From positions 496,001-560,000 of the forward strand of contig JAUKTV010000017.1 in assembly GCA_030549205.1 (NCBI GenBank): a stretch of DNA of 64,000 nucleotides. Reading direction: 5' to 3'. This document shows positions 45,199 to 56,392 of this stretch, one piece after another. The stretch is from Apiosordaria backusii. Its lineage: Eukaryota > Ascomycota > Sordariomycetes > Sordariales > Lasiosphaeriaceae. Under the pieces are notes generated by a model. It did not search any database, had not been told where the DNA came from, and saw only the letters and a list, made by a program, of their open reading frames with translations. Position numbers and translations under genes: made by a program. The number at the start of each line of letters is the position of its first letter. Position 1 is the stretch's first letter.

Positions 45199-46924
45199 CG
45201 GGGAGGGTAAAAAAAGAGAGGGTGTGAATAGTGGGGGTCCGTCCTGTGGAAGAGAAGAGGGGGAAGTCATGACATACCTACGGAGTATACCAAGTTCTAT
45301 ACCTATTTTTGTTCATAAAGGAAACTGGTACCTATTACCTATTACTTCATACCAAATATATCTTGATTCCGTTTTGATTGTTGGAAGGTCGCGGAGGAGG
45401 TGTCATACGCTTCCCCACGTTCAATTATGTCTTCTTTTCCCTCGGAGCTGTTTACACCTTCTTTTGTGGTACGCTTTGTGTCTCCTCATCAGCCGAAAAT
45501 CCCTCCGTCGTCCTACCACTCTCCCATGTTTTGTGATTAGCTCGTATTTCCTCTACACTGTCCCATCAAACCCGTCCTGAGAAACAGCTCAGCGATCTTT
45601 CGTACCTAGGAAGGTGGGAAAGGGCACTGATATTTCCTACAGGACTCGTGTGAATACTCCTCAGAGGCATATCGCGTCTTATCATTGCCAATCAAGATAT
45701 CGTGAGTCAGCCATCTTCCAGGTTGACCAGGAGGGTGAGATGAGAAGGTGTGGACAGATGGGGATTTGCTGGTGTTATCTGATGGCTTGGAGAGTACCTA
45801 TGGACATGAGGCTGGAATCGGTGAGGGGGGGAAGCGGAGAAGTGTGTGGGGTAGGATAGGGTATTTCGATGGTTGATGCCTGGGGCCAGGAGTGGATAAG
45901 TCGTGGGAAACATGAATGGTCGTAAAGCAGTAAGGGGTGAAGTGGAAAGAATCATGTGGATAGTTTGAGGTGGTGTTTGATGTCTGTAGACGGGTAAGGT
46001 ACCTAGGCATCGTTTACCTACCGGCTGGGCTTGTGTCTTAAAAGGTTTAACCAAGGTGTTGAACTTTGCAGAATTTGAACTTGGGTTGTGATTACAATGG
46101 TGATGAACAGCGTTGCGTGAGTTGATAATCCATCACAGAGTTATGCTGCTTTATAAGCTTTGCTCTTTTGTGTAAGGTTCTACTTTCTCGGTTCGGGTAT
46201 CATTATAGGTTTTGGTTGTAAATTTAGCTCCCTTTCATGTGTCACTAGGGTAGTGAAGGCTAAAGAGAGCTTGTGTACACAGCTGTCTCCATGACAACAA
46301 GACAGTTAGACCCGCAAAAGGGTGATGGCTTTCCCCACAGCGCCACATCGATGGCTATTCCTGCCTTCAAGTGCACCACGGATATCATTACTTTGTTAGT
46401 TGTAAGGGAGTAATAAACTACCGACAATAGATTTCTCCTTGAATGTGCCTCAATCAATCAGACCACGCAGCGGCCCGGAAGCGGGAGCAATGATCCTGGT
46501 TGCACCTAATGTTGGGTCCCTGCAGCATTATGAGCGACTAGTCTACCAGTATTGTTTGAGCGGAGGTCTTGGAGGACGACACAAACGGGTCAAATGCAGC
46601 CAGCAGTTCAGGCTTTGCCCATCGAATCCCTGCATGCTTCAACCACAATTTTGTTGGCGACGAGTGTTGCAACCCTCATGAGTGTAGTTTGCATTTTACA
46701 CAGTACGCCTCGTGCAATTCTCTTTTCTAACACTATATCTCAAGCCTCTTCCAACCGACTGCGCTTCCGTCCGCTCCTCGCCGCAACATCCTTAAATTTC
46801 GATTCCTTTTCGACGCCGTCCAACTGCACCGTCTTCCATCCGACAACCCACTTCGGTCCTCAACAGCGCCTGTCATCACACGACAGCAAAGCAAAGACCG
46901 CATCGCCACCCTCGCAACCACACC
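45199..46924. other. 1.7 kb intergenic region with a repeat copy
   Basis: It contains no supported gene. At about 46265-46378 it carries one copy of a diverged direct repeat whose other copy is at the 5' end of the kinase-like gene. Confidence 0.45.
46265..46378 (-). repeat. Diverged direct repeat, copy A
   Basis: By eye about 70 percent identical to 49107-49206, with shared cores CCGCAAAAGGG, TTCCCCACAGC, GTCTCCATG and ATTCCTGCC. On the minus strand it reads PFCGSNCLVVMETAVYTS, matching PFCGSHMVVAMETQPLHTS in copy B, then stops. It may be the remains of a paralogous first exon plus leader. Confidence 0.65.
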
Positions 46925-47155
46925 ATGCAGCCTTTCGGCAGAGCCTTGTGGTCCCTCGTGAGCTTCGTAGGCTTTCTCGGGCCCACCGCCAACGCTGCAA
47001 GCGCGATGCAAGTCGACCTTGTTTTCCCACGCAACGGGACATACACGACTGATCAACATATGCCCGTCGTCTTTTCAATCCGCAATGCTCAGCTTGGACC
47101 CTTCCTGGATCCATCAATTCCACTACCGTCATATGCGGTTGCCCATGAGCCGTAA
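46925..47155 (+). pseudogene. Truncated secreted-protein gene (DUF7136-like N-terminus)
   Basis: The frame starts with a plausible signal peptide (MQPFGRALWSLVSFVGFLGP, ending near ANAAS). It continues MQVDLVFPRNGTYTTDQHMP and VVFSIRNAQLGPFLDP, which resembles the start of a family of fungal secreted proteins (DUF7136 as I remember it) normally well over 200 residues. It ends after 76 codons, exactly where an AT-rich imperfect palindrome begins. A later fragment around 47367-47440 (LYTLWALHWDFTTLNTTSN) might be more of the same protein in another frame, but this is weak. Confidence 0.5.
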
Positions 47156-47178
47156 ATATATGGTATATATATACGGCT
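47148..47178. repeat. AT-rich imperfect palindrome
   Basis: AGCCGTA and its complement TACGGCT flank an alternating TA core of about 17 bases, able to fold as a hairpin. It overlaps the end of the truncated secreted-protein frame. Short GCGGCTCAC-type direct repeats follow at about 47249-47301. Confidence 0.7.
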
Positions 47179-47854
47179 TGTGGGCGTGAACGGCTTACTT
47201 GCGTGGGTAAATGAGTACTGGCTTACGTATAATTGAACGTTCAGGTCAACGAGCGGCTCGAGGGGGGGTTGAGCGGCTCACGGCCCGGTAAGCGGCTCAC
47301 GGGTGGAGCTTTACACAGCATAAAAGATACCTGCCTGCACAGGTATTTGGTACTGCTAAGCTTGTATTGGCTGTGTACTACTTGTACACGTTGTGGGCGC
47401 TGCACTGGGACTTCACCACACTCAACACTACATCAAATATCACGAAGGTCACGGCTACGGCTGGGAAGTCGCGGAGGTGGATGACGATCAACGGATGCGA
47501 CAGGTACTTGAGGAAATGGGTCGAGCGAGGTGACCACGACAACTTCAAAGACCCTTACGCAAGGCAGGCAGAATTATGTATAATTCAACAAACGCGGAGT
47601 AATGGGGGGCCACGCTTCCACCTCGGTCGCGATGAATGATAGGAAGCCTTGGCGAGAATACGAGTGTCGGAGACCTACAATTCCCTTGGGTCGTAACACC
47701 CGTTCATTCTTTATCTATTGTTCATCCGATCCAAATGGGCCGGGACAGAAACTATCTATCTTCACGCATTCACCCGCTCTTAATCCAACAGTGCAAGATG
47801 CAAGACACAGCGAGCAGCCCAGGCCCCAATTCCAGAAACAGCTCCACAAGATTC
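47156..47854. other. Intergenic with short GC repeats
   Basis: It holds three close copies of GCGGCTC(A/G)-type sequence at 47249-47301 and no convincing gene. It could be a remnant of an insertion. Confidence 0.4.
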
Positions 47855-49125
47855 CTAGACCTTCCCGTCCGGGAACTCGATTCTCAGTCGGGCGTCTCGT
47901 TTTTCCTTGTTGGTAAAAAACCACGCCGGGAGCCAATGTTGGAAACTGACCTTCCAATCCGAGGCCGAACAGAAGCTGATGGGATCACACCTCGGCGGTG
48001 CCCGTGGTGGGCTCATCCGTGACAACACCTTGGCCACGTTGAAGTCGGTAATGACGGCGCGGAGTGTCGGGCTCTGTAGGTTGCCAAGCAGGAAGATGTT
48101 GCGTGGCGCAAAGTCGGCCTGCATTACGCCTGCCATCGCCAGCTTCAGTTGTGAGGCCGCGGCGCGTGCGAAGGCGTGGATGCGAGCGTCGTCTGTCAAG
48201 GCGCTACCATTAGGGTTCTTGACGCGCTGGGCTGCGATTATCTGCTCCATAGACGGCCCGTGCAGGTACTCGGTGAGTACCAGCGGCACAGTGCGTGTAT
48301 ACGTGATGGTGCCAATGGCCACCTTGAGCTTTAACGCGAAGGAGCCAAAGTAGGCCGGGTAGCAGCCTCTGATATTTTTCGACTCATCCCGAGGAGCTGT
48401 GGCGGCCCACTTGGCCTCGTAGGCTGTCAGCTCCTCGTAGGCGGCAGCCTCGATGCTGTAGTCGCGCTCTGCATCCCACACCACATCCGTCGGCGTGCTA
48501 GGGTGTTCTGTGTTGGCGAAATCGTAATACAACGGGTCGTAGATCTTGGCTAGGTATTTCGCCTTGATTGGGTCGTTGTCCCAGTGGCACGTCACCACTT
48601 GGGCGCCAGCCTTATCGCCGCCCCGAATCACCGACTCAATAACCAACGAGGGACCCGGGGTCGGAGCTGGCGAGTTGGCGCGACTTTGGGTTTTGGGAGT
48701 GCTCCTCCCACTCCCACTCAGCTTCTTAACGCCGTTGGTTGGAGTTGCACGTCTCGGGGGCTCATCCGGCTTAATATCCTTAATGCAATATCGAGTTTGT
48801 GTATAGCCCATAATCTTGTTGTAGCCGTTCGCTAGCCTTGCCCCGGGCGGCCGATAGCTACCGCCGCCAAATGGAGGGGGAGGGGTGTGAGAGGTGACGG
48901 CCATTTTAAAACCCACAACATAGGGGCAGCGAGGTTTCTCGGGATCCAGCGGCGGCGTCCAGTTCATAATTGTTGCGAGGTCGAGTGTATATTCGCGATA
49001 GACCTGGAAGCGAGAGAAAGCCAAGCACTGAGGTCAACTGGCAACAAGTACAGTTAGTAAGGGCAAGGAAGGTACCAGGTAGGTAGAGGTACCTGAGGGG
49101 AAGTGTGTAACGGTTGCGTCTCCAT
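47855..49125 (-). CDS. Fungal protein-kinase-like protein
   Basis: Minus-strand exons 49125-49093 and 49027-47855 encode about 401 residues. The 65-base intron has donor GTACCT, a TTACTAAC branch site and acceptor CAG, joining METQPLHTSPQ to CLAFSRFQVYREY. The start is uncertain: an ATG four codons upstream (49137) or one at 49281 is also in frame. The kinase fold shows an N-lobe Lys in AKYLAKIYDP, a helix-C Glu in YSIEAAAYEEL, a hinge LTEYLHGPS, the catalytic loop QADFAPRNIFL (His of HRD replaced by Gln) and DFN in place of DFG. There is little C-lobe after DFN, as in many short fungal kinase-like proteins near HET genes. Activity is uncertain because the APE region is missing. Confidence 0.75.
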
Positions 49126-49206
49126 GGCAACAACCATGTGGGATCCGCAAAAGGGGCGTTCTTCCCCACAGCACCCCTGATAGCTATTATTCCTGCCAAC
49201 AAGCGC
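49107..49206 (-). repeat. Diverged direct repeat, copy B
   Basis: The partner of 46265-46378. It covers the predicted start codon and leader of the kinase-like gene and the tail of the HET relic. Strand and order are the same in both copies, 2.8 kb apart. Confidence 0.65.
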
Positions 49207-49229
49207 ATGTTCATGCGCGGAATATTCTT

Positions 49230-49545
49230 GACACGCGGGCCAGACCTCGCGTAGATGGCCATGTTTCGACACTCCCAGCATACTTAGTGTTCGGTAGAGA
49301 CGATGCGTCGGTTGGAGAGGATGACCTCCTGATACGTCCAGCCTCGAGTCCAGAAGCTTGGTTCGAGGATGTCATGGCGAGGGTTCCGGAGGTTACTGAT
49401 CTTTAGTATGCCACATCGAAACAGCCAGCTTTGGCTGCGGGGGAGAGCAATGAGCTTGTATCGGTCATACTGGTCCGGCTGCATCCTCATTAATCGGAAA
49501 ATTTGGCGCAATTGAGTCGTGTCTTGGTCATTTAGTCGGCAGGTT
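49230..49545 (-). pseudogene. HET-domain gene relic
   Basis: The minus strand reads RLNDQDTTQLRQIFRLM, then RYKLIALPRSQSW, NPRHDILEPSFWTRGWTYQE and VILSNRRIVSTEH. A TAA at 49286-49284 is followed in the same frame by VCWECRNMAIYAR. The block FWTRGWTYQE is a hallmark of the HET (heterokaryon incompatibility) domain, and the usual continuation is EHQV followed by an aromatic and EC. The stop therefore replaces a Gln codon (CAA to TAA). Both ends of the gene are missing, and the middle of the domain is shortened. Confidence 0.8.
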
Positions 49546-49957
49546 GGACTCAGGTCCTGGGGAGTTGCAGTTGTTTCTTCGCTTTGAGGGGTTGGGTGAG
49601 TTGGTGACAGGCATTTTCATCAGCTTTGAGGTCTAGAAAAGAGAAAGAAGAAAAAGAAGGATCCTACTTGACATCTTCGATGGATTTTCGAAGTAGGCCG
49701 ACGACCAGGCTGAATTGAGGTCTTTTGCACAGTCCCTGACCCCCTGAACGGGCATGCATTCTCCAAGGCAAGGCAGCACAACCACTGCCACCAAGTTGTG
49801 CACGAAGGCCTTGGCACCAGCCTTCTCATTTTGACTGCATTGTGCTTCAGTCAGCCTTGCGCTGAATTTCTGCTATTTCCCCATTCCCCGCACGAGTTCC
49901 TGACAAGTCTCAGGACTCGGCGCTCTACAGTGACGAACTCGCTCAGGCGGAACCATC
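49546..49957. other. Intergenic
   Basis: The upstream region of the intact HET gene, possibly including more unreadable relic sequence. No gene is called. Confidence 0.45.
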
Positions 49958-52330
49958 ATGTATCGGAATCTTTCCGAAAATGAATTCCGCGTCGTTCATC
50001 TATGTCCCGGAGAATTCGACGAGGAAATCAGATGTGTCTTGGAAATACGGCCAGCCAACGTCAAGACGCGATATGAAGCTCTCTCGTACCAGTGGGGCGA
50101 CGACAGCGACTTGAAAACCATCCAGATCGTGCATCTTGACTCTCCGCCTGTCAAGACAGACGCCCAATCAGCGCATGCTCTCTTAAGGATAGATCCTACG
50201 CTTCCGCGAACGCTGTATGCACTATTTGCCGCCTACTGCATCCTTTCAGTCGATGATAGACTTTTCATGGCGGGGGTTTTGTACTGGCTGTGGAGTCGAT
50301 ACATCTCCAAGATCCCAGCGGTTATTAAGGAGATTGTGAGGACAAAGCTGTGGAGTCTTGCATATGGCTTTCACGTTGAAGATGCTACCGGGTTTACGTT
50401 TGAGGAGGTGAAAGTCACTTCAAGTCTCCACCTTGCACTGCGGTATCTCAGATCGAGGAGCAAGACGAGGACCCTCTGGATCGACGCCATATGTATCAAC
50501 CAGGAGGATGAGGACGAGAAGCAGGTGCAGATTCAGCTCATGCAGGTGATTTACGCCAATGCATGGAGGGTAGTTGTGTGGCTGGGTGGATATCATGGCA
50601 TTAGTGAGCCTGGCACCTGTGAAGAAGGCAGCGACTGTTTGCACCAACGAAGAATCGATGCGACCTTTGCGGTATTCGGTTCGTTGAATACCCTCTGGCG
50701 AAGCTGGTACTACCGGTTGGTCGGCATGAAATCCATCTTGGTCGAAGAGGCAATACCTGGCTTGATCGATCTCGACTCCAGAGGGTGGTGGGAAAGGTTG
50801 TGGGTGATTCAAGAGGTGGTGTTGGCGACAGGGCCAGTCCAGGTCCAATGTGGCCGTCATATATGCGAATATCGTCGATTTAGTCACATGCGAGTGCAGT
50901 TGCTCCAGCGGTTCGCTCAGGAACCGGGACTGCCAAACGCCGCCGCAACCGCCAGTAATGTTTTGGATGTTATTGAGTCGTTTCGTTACAAAGAGGACCC
51001 AGCCCCTACCAGTCAGCATCTCTCGTGGCTCATACGTTGGCTCCACCCAACCACGGATGCTAGCGATATCGAATTCACTGAACAAGCTCTGGCTTCGAGG
51101 CTCCAGAGTATACTCTTGAGAACCAGTGGCCACTTCAAGTGCCGCGACACACAGGACCGATTATACGGTGTTCTCGGCATCGCGGGAGGCTCTGCAATTG
51201 GAACCGACCGTGCGCTAGCCGACGTCATACAAACCATGAGCAGCATGGAGGTAACTCTCCAGGCGCTGACTATGCAGCAGTACATGTGGTTCAAAGTATC
51301 GTCGATCTGGATCTTCATTGCAGTCTTCACAGCCTGGCAAATGTTCTACCTGTTCGAGGCTCGATACTGGCCTATATGCAGGCCTCGGTTTGTCATCAGC
51401 AATCACACTGAGATCCTTGACGCCACCATGAACTCCTCAAAGCAAGCTCCAACTCGTGCCCAATTCTTTACGGGTTTGGCACGATATCTGATAACCAAAA
51501 CCAAAACTCTATCAATCCTTGATGGCGCATGCTGTGGGACCGGCGGGGACCCTGACATGCCTTCGTGGGTGCCAGACTGGTCGAGGCCGATTGACTACAA
51601 CTCCTACGACTACTCCATCAAGAAAGGTTACAAACCTCCCGACCAGTTCTTTTTCAGCCAAGATGGCGAAACCCTGATTCTTGGTGGACTGCCGCGAGGC
51701 GCTGTTAACGTTGTACGGCGTCTGGATGAGTCGACGCCACACCATCCTGGGCCATTACAGCGGGCGTTTGAGGGGTGGCTATCTCTTCCCATGCAAGGCA
51801 AGAAAGATATGGCTGTGTGGTTTGCCTTTCTGCTGTTTTTCTTCCAAAAGATGCAACCGAAGAAACGTGCTTTTCTCGTCCGGCTGATAGAATTCTGGTT
51901 TTCTACTCAGCAGCGTCAGAAAAGACACTGTGTTGAAAAGCTGGCATTCAGATTATCAGTCTGTTTTCCGGGGATACAGCGGGCCTTGTGGAATATCATA
52001 TACCTAACCAGTGTCTTCAAGCTGACGGCCGGAGAGGCCAAGAAAATCCCCCACAAAACCACCCTGGTATACAGCTTCGACAGGAGGGCAAGAGAGATGG
52101 GTGTGTTGATGGCTGGTGAGGCAGCCAGAGGTGATCAACTCGTCTTTGTGCCGGGGTGTTATCACCACTTAGTTTTACGGAGACAGAATATCAACGGCGG
52201 ATATGTGCGATGTAGCTTGGTGGGTCTCGTTGCACTGGGGCTCCCGGAAAACGAGCGAAACCCCTATACAGAGGCCCAGTGGACACAGTGTGAGAGAGAA
52301 GGAGCGTTGCGGAAATACGCCCTTACATAG
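49958..52330 (+). CDS. HET-domain protein (heterokaryon incompatibility type)
   Basis: Single exon, 790 residues. HET domains trigger cell death when unlike strains fuse, and many are fungal immune-like effectors. The domain starts with YEALSYQWGD (about residue 40), continues LRYLRSRSKTRTLWIDAICI and NQEDEDEKQVQIQLM, then YANAWRVVVWLG, and ends WWERLWVIQEVVLA (about residue 285). Between blocks one and two lies a long insert with two hydrophobic stretches (TLYALFAAYCILSVDD and MAGVLYWLW). The C-terminal half contains RLYGVLGIAG, a likely transmembrane helix near residue 447-465 (SSIWIFIAVFTAWQMFYLF) and PSWVPDWSRP, all common in large HET proteins. No NACHT, WD40 or ankyrin region follows. 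Whether it determines incompatibility is unknown. Confidence 0.93.
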   Translation: MYRNLSENEFRVVHLCPGEFDEEIRCVLEIRPANVKTRYEALSYQWGDDSDLKTIQIVHLDSPPVKTDAQSAHALLRIDPTLPRTLYALFAAYCILSVDDRLFMAGVLYWLWSRYISKIPAVIKEIVRTKLWSLAYGFHVEDATGFTFEEVKVTSSLHLALRYLRSRSKTRTLWIDAICINQEDEDEKQVQIQLMQVIYANAWRVVVWLGGYHGISEPGTCEEGSDCLHQRRIDATFAVFGSLNTLWRSWYYRLVGMKSILVEEAIPGLIDLDSRGWWERLWVIQEVVLATGPVQVQCGRHICEYRRFSHMRVQLLQRFAQEPGLPNAAATASNVLDVIESFRYKEDPAPTSQHLSWLIRWLHPTTDASDIEFTEQALASRLQSILLRTSGHFKCRDTQDRLYGVLGIAGGSAIGTDRALADVIQTMSSMEVTLQALTMQQYMWFKVSSIWIFIAVFTAWQMFYLFEARYWPICRPRFVISNHTEILDATMNSSKQAPTRAQFFTGLARYLITKTKTLSILDGACCGTGGDPDMPSWVPDWSRPIDYNSYDYSIKKGYKPPDQFFFSQDGETLILGGLPRGAVNVVRRLDESTPHHPGPLQRAFEGWLSLPMQGKKDMAVWFAFLLFFFQKMQPKKRAFLVRLIEFWFSTQQRQKRHCVEKLAFRLSVCFPGIQRALWNIIYLTSVFKLTAGEAKKIPHKTTLVYSFDRRAREMGVLMAGEAARGDQLVFVPGCYHHLVLRRQNINGGYVRCSLVGLVALGLPENERNPYTEAQWTQCEREGALRKYALT

Positions 52331-52689
52331 ACTCGTCAGAAAGGGAGGCTGACACTCAATTATCTTTCCCTATAAGTAATGGTGCATTACAAGTTGAGGT
52401 TACATTAACCAGGTGTTTGGGAGTCCTTGATCCTTCCATCATGCCAGTTGCTGAATGCCCTCATCCCACTACTCCAAGTATCAAAGTCACATTGAGTATA
52501 AGGCACAAAAATTGAGGAAAAGAAGACCCATCCATGTTGTGGCCCTCACAACTGTTACTACTTGACATATGACCACCATATCACTGACCAGTGCTGAACT
52601 GACCGACTCCCAACTAAAGCCAACAAGATAAATTACATGTTTGATACACAAGCGGAGACATTGCCTCAACTCTAATCCTCCGTGTGGAC
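52331..52689. other. Intergenic, convergent 3' ends
   Basis: Between the stops of the HET gene and the leftward dynamin-type gene. Nothing is seen. Confidence 0.5.
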
Positions 52690-54885
52690 TTACAAAATCT
52701 CAATCGCCTCCTTCAAATCCTGCACCTTCTTTTCCAGTTTCGCGCGCATGTCACTTGTCTGATGATTCTCGGCCGCAATGTTCGCCAGCTTTCTGTCATC
52801 CAACCCAAGCACCCAGTTCTCAGAAAACAAAAGCAGGGGGCTGTCGGGCCCGCTCAGGAGGCTGTGGTCCACGGCGAGATAGTAGACGTAGTCCACAAAC
52901 CGCTTGCTGGCCACCTTGTAATAAGCCCTAAGGGTGTCGTGGATCTCCTCCCGAGAGTACTCCGCATTGCTCTTGTTTTCGACCACTGAAAATACCTTTT
53001 CCGGGCGTATGTATTGCCGAACCTCCTCGCCTCCGCTCCTGGTGATGCGCTCGGTATGAGGTTTCATTTGATCCTTGATCTTCAAACCGCGAACCTTTTG
53101 CATATTGCTGTTGAAGTAATGGTTGAGTGTGTACGGCTTTCTCTGGGTCTCAATCTCTACCAACAGCATAGCTTGCTCCATAGCTTTATCGTAGGAAGCA
53201 AGCAACTGAGTGAGAAGAGCGGCTGAAAGGCGTGGGAGGACATTGGGGCAGTTGCAGACAATCTCGAGAGCCTTCATAATGAACTTATGCACGGCCAAGA
53301 TTGCCAAGCTCAAGTACTGCTTGGTAATTATTTCCCACTTGACGGACTGTCCACGGAATGCGCTGGAAAGCATGGCTGGAGTAACGGTGCCGAGCGTGAT
53401 ACCGCGAGAGTCGCGATGAATGCTCTCAATCCAGGACATGATACCATCTTGAGGGGCCGCTGTAGACCAGTTCGTGACCATGACACTGGCCAGCTCCGGG
53501 AAGGCAGTGGGATCAACTTCGGCGAGAGCAGGGGGCTCTTGGCTGTCATCCCCATCATCGCTCAGGCCCGCTTGCTTCACAAACAGGTAGGTTTGGGAGG
53601 ACTTTCTGAATGTGAGATCAAACCACTCTGTGTGGTTGACAATGGTGGTAATGAGCCGCAGCTCGCCGTCATCAAAAGCCTTGTTTCGTGAATAGTCTGC
53701 GTCCAAGGCAGCTCGCATCAGCTCCTGGAACTTTCCTGCCATTGTTGCCAGGTACTGTTGTTGCTGTCGCTCAGTCTTTCGAGAAGGACCAAGGTTTCGG
53801 AGGGTGTTCTGAGTTTTCACAAGCATGTCTCTCAGCTCCGTGCGTATTTTGGGAAAGGCCTGATCGGTGATTTCGCCAAGCAGGTCCCGAAGACGCTCAC
53901 GGAGGGCGCCGACTCCAACTCGTTCATCAGGCAGGTCGCGCCACGGCTCTTGACGGAACATGTCCTCACGCTTGGCCAATTCCAAATCGTCTTCGTCATC
54001 ATCTCCGCCCCGGTTTCTGATGATGTAGTAACCAAGGTTCAGAGGCTTCCGCTTGCCAAGCACCAAAGCACAGACCGAGGCCTTTGCACTTCGCTCCTTG
54101 AGAAGATCAGGCTTAGTAAGAACACCTAGAGTTCGCTCACCAGCTTTGTCGTAGTCTTCAGCGAGTGCAAGAATTTCCTGGGTGGCGACGTCGACATTGC
54201 AAGGCAGCACTGCGAGGATAATGGTCCGTGGATCCTTGATGTACTTGATGACCATGTCACGGACCATGCTCTTGTCCTTCTCAGTGGTGATGCCCTCTGT
54301 GGTCGTGCGGAAAATTCCGGGAACATCAATCACAGTGAGATAGTCTTCGTTGGGTCCACATTTCTCAATCTTCAGCACATCTTCGCTGAACGTGTGCTGC
54401 CCCGTGGGATTGTTCGGGGTACGAATTCCCATGCGAGTGTTGACCTGGTTCTAATGTCAGAAAACATAAGCTAGAGGAGCATTTTGGTAAAGTCTTACCT
54501 CATCCAGAATGACCGCGAACTCGGCCTGAAGCTGGGCTGTGTCGTCGACTTGACGGTAATAGCTTTCCACATGCTCTTTGTGTTCCGCCGAGGCTTGAGG
54601 TCCTGGAATAATGCTGATGCCGATGAAAGAGTGATCATCTCTACGATGAGTGATTTGAGTTGCGTAGCGCGTGCAGAGTTCCTGGCCGCGAGGGAAAGGG
54701 ATGGCCGTGAGACTCTCCAGAACTGACGATTTCCCGGAACTCTGGTCGCCGACTGTCACGAGTTGGGGCAGAGGAAGGTATTTTCCGATATTCAGCGCTC
54801 GGAGTTGGTCGATTTTGTAGAGTCGGTCATGGCTGACCAGTATGTTCGGATCAGCCGACTTTTCGCCCTTGACTTTGGACGCCAT
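52690..54885 (-). CDS. Dynamin-superfamily GTPase
   Basis: A large membrane-remodelling-type GTPase, closer to the Mx-like fungal dynamins than to Vps1 or Dnm1. Minus-strand exons 54885-54499 and 54444-52690 encode 713 residues; the 54-base intron (GTAAGA...CAG) joins AVILDE to VNTRMGIRTPNNP. The GTPase motifs are G1 GDQSSGKSSVLES, a G2 Thr region in YATQITHRRDD, G3 DVPGIF and G4 TKPDLL. The stalk follows (FPKIRTELRDMLVK onward), and a GED-like C-terminal helix ends KVQDLKEAIEIL. There is no PH or Pro-rich domain. The start MASKVKGEK is chosen; an in-frame upstream ATG at 55074 would add a Ser/Thr-rich stretch of 63 residues. The function is not assigned; such genes often sit near HET and other variable genes. 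Confidence 0.93.
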
Positions 54886-56392
54886 GGCGATGAGTGCAGT
54901 GAGATGGTTAGAAAGAGGCTGGTAGGATGTGTGGGTAGAGGTGTGGGTAGAAATCGGTTGAAGTCGTGAGGCGCTTAAAGTCGTGGGTGAGTTGAACTGG
55001 TGGAGTTTGTAATTTTGCGATGAACTTGCAACCTTCTTCCTCGGTGCCTTCTTGTTATATGAGCTATGACTCATGGTCTCGCTGAAAGAAGGCCGCGGAG
55101 TGATACGGAAACCTGTCGAGGAACCATTGATCTCTCAGATCTGCAGAGTGGTTGACCATTGAGGCTTTCTCGCACCGAATAGATTAAGCGGGGCCTTTGC
55201 GGAACTGCCGTGTGAATGATTCTGCAAACAAACAGAGGTGAATTCGTAGCCTGTCCTTGTTCAGTTACATGGATAAGCATCAGCGGGTGTTGCAAACGAA
55301 TTCCTATTCAACATTCTGCAGCATTTGACTATACGTCCACCACAAAAATGTCATTCTGAGAAAGAGATCCAGACCAATGAGGACAATGACAGGATCATCG
55401 GCTGGCAAACTCATTCGTTGGCACGGCTGGATGCGTCCGCCTGCTTGTTTCCAAATTGACGACTTAACTGTAGGCGTGATGGAATCTCCGATGAGCCTTC
55501 TTCATTGTCAACTGAACACCCTGAATAAGAGTCTGGAATTCATGTCTTCATCTACCATCACCAAGCCCAAAGCCTGAGGTTCTGAATCGCAATGACTGTA
55601 GTCTGGCTGGCATGCATGTGATGTGGCTACACACAATGTAGACGGAAACCGGGCACATGACAACTGAGGCGGGTATCATATCTTTGGCTCAGGTTTTGAT
55701 AACGACTTGACATGTGGATATTGAGAAAATATCTCCATCAAAGTCCAGAATACGATGTGAGTTTGCTGTCGTATCACCTCGGCAGTGATTCGACGCCTGG
55801 GCATCAAACGGGACTTGTGTGGGAATGGAGACGGCAATGGTGTAACCTGACAGAGTGTGTTTGAGCTGGGCGGTAGGGAAGATTGAGGGTTCGGAGGAGC
55901 AGGTCCTCAAGCGTTGGTCGAGTACCAACATGCCGTTTGCATGACAGAATTGCATGGCCATAGTAAAGATCAGCGCCATATGATGGATGGTAGTTGTTGA
56001 AGTGTGTGTTGCCAAGACCATGATGCACTTTGACGGTGTCTCGTCCTGTCTTGCTACCCGTCCCGCTCAGACACATCAGTATGATCTACGCCCAGGCGAG
56101 ATCCAAATCGGCGTTTCGAGATGCTTCGGCTCGACCTGGGGAACATGAGTGGGAATGGGTCGTCGCGGCACTCAGAGCAAGGAAAGTGTAAGCGCAGTCG
56201 GGATTTCTTCTTAAGGTGGGTCGTAGCCTACGAGATGCAACCTTTCTTTCTCGTTAGCCATCCAGAGCCAGTCTTCAATCATTTCTTTCAGAGTTGATCT
56301 CACTCCAGTTCTGTGAACTGTTTCATTCTTTGCGCATACACATTTTTGCATTCAACCGCCATCCGGTCTTTACCAACCACCCTTCTCTCAAC
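54886..56392. other. 1.5 kb intergenic region
   Basis: Divergent promoter space between the dynamin-type gene and the small secreted protein. No supported gene. Confidence 0.5.

Noticed and set aside
50420..51133. 237-codon minus-strand frame
   Set aside because: Antisense to the HET domain, which is clearly coding on the plus strand.
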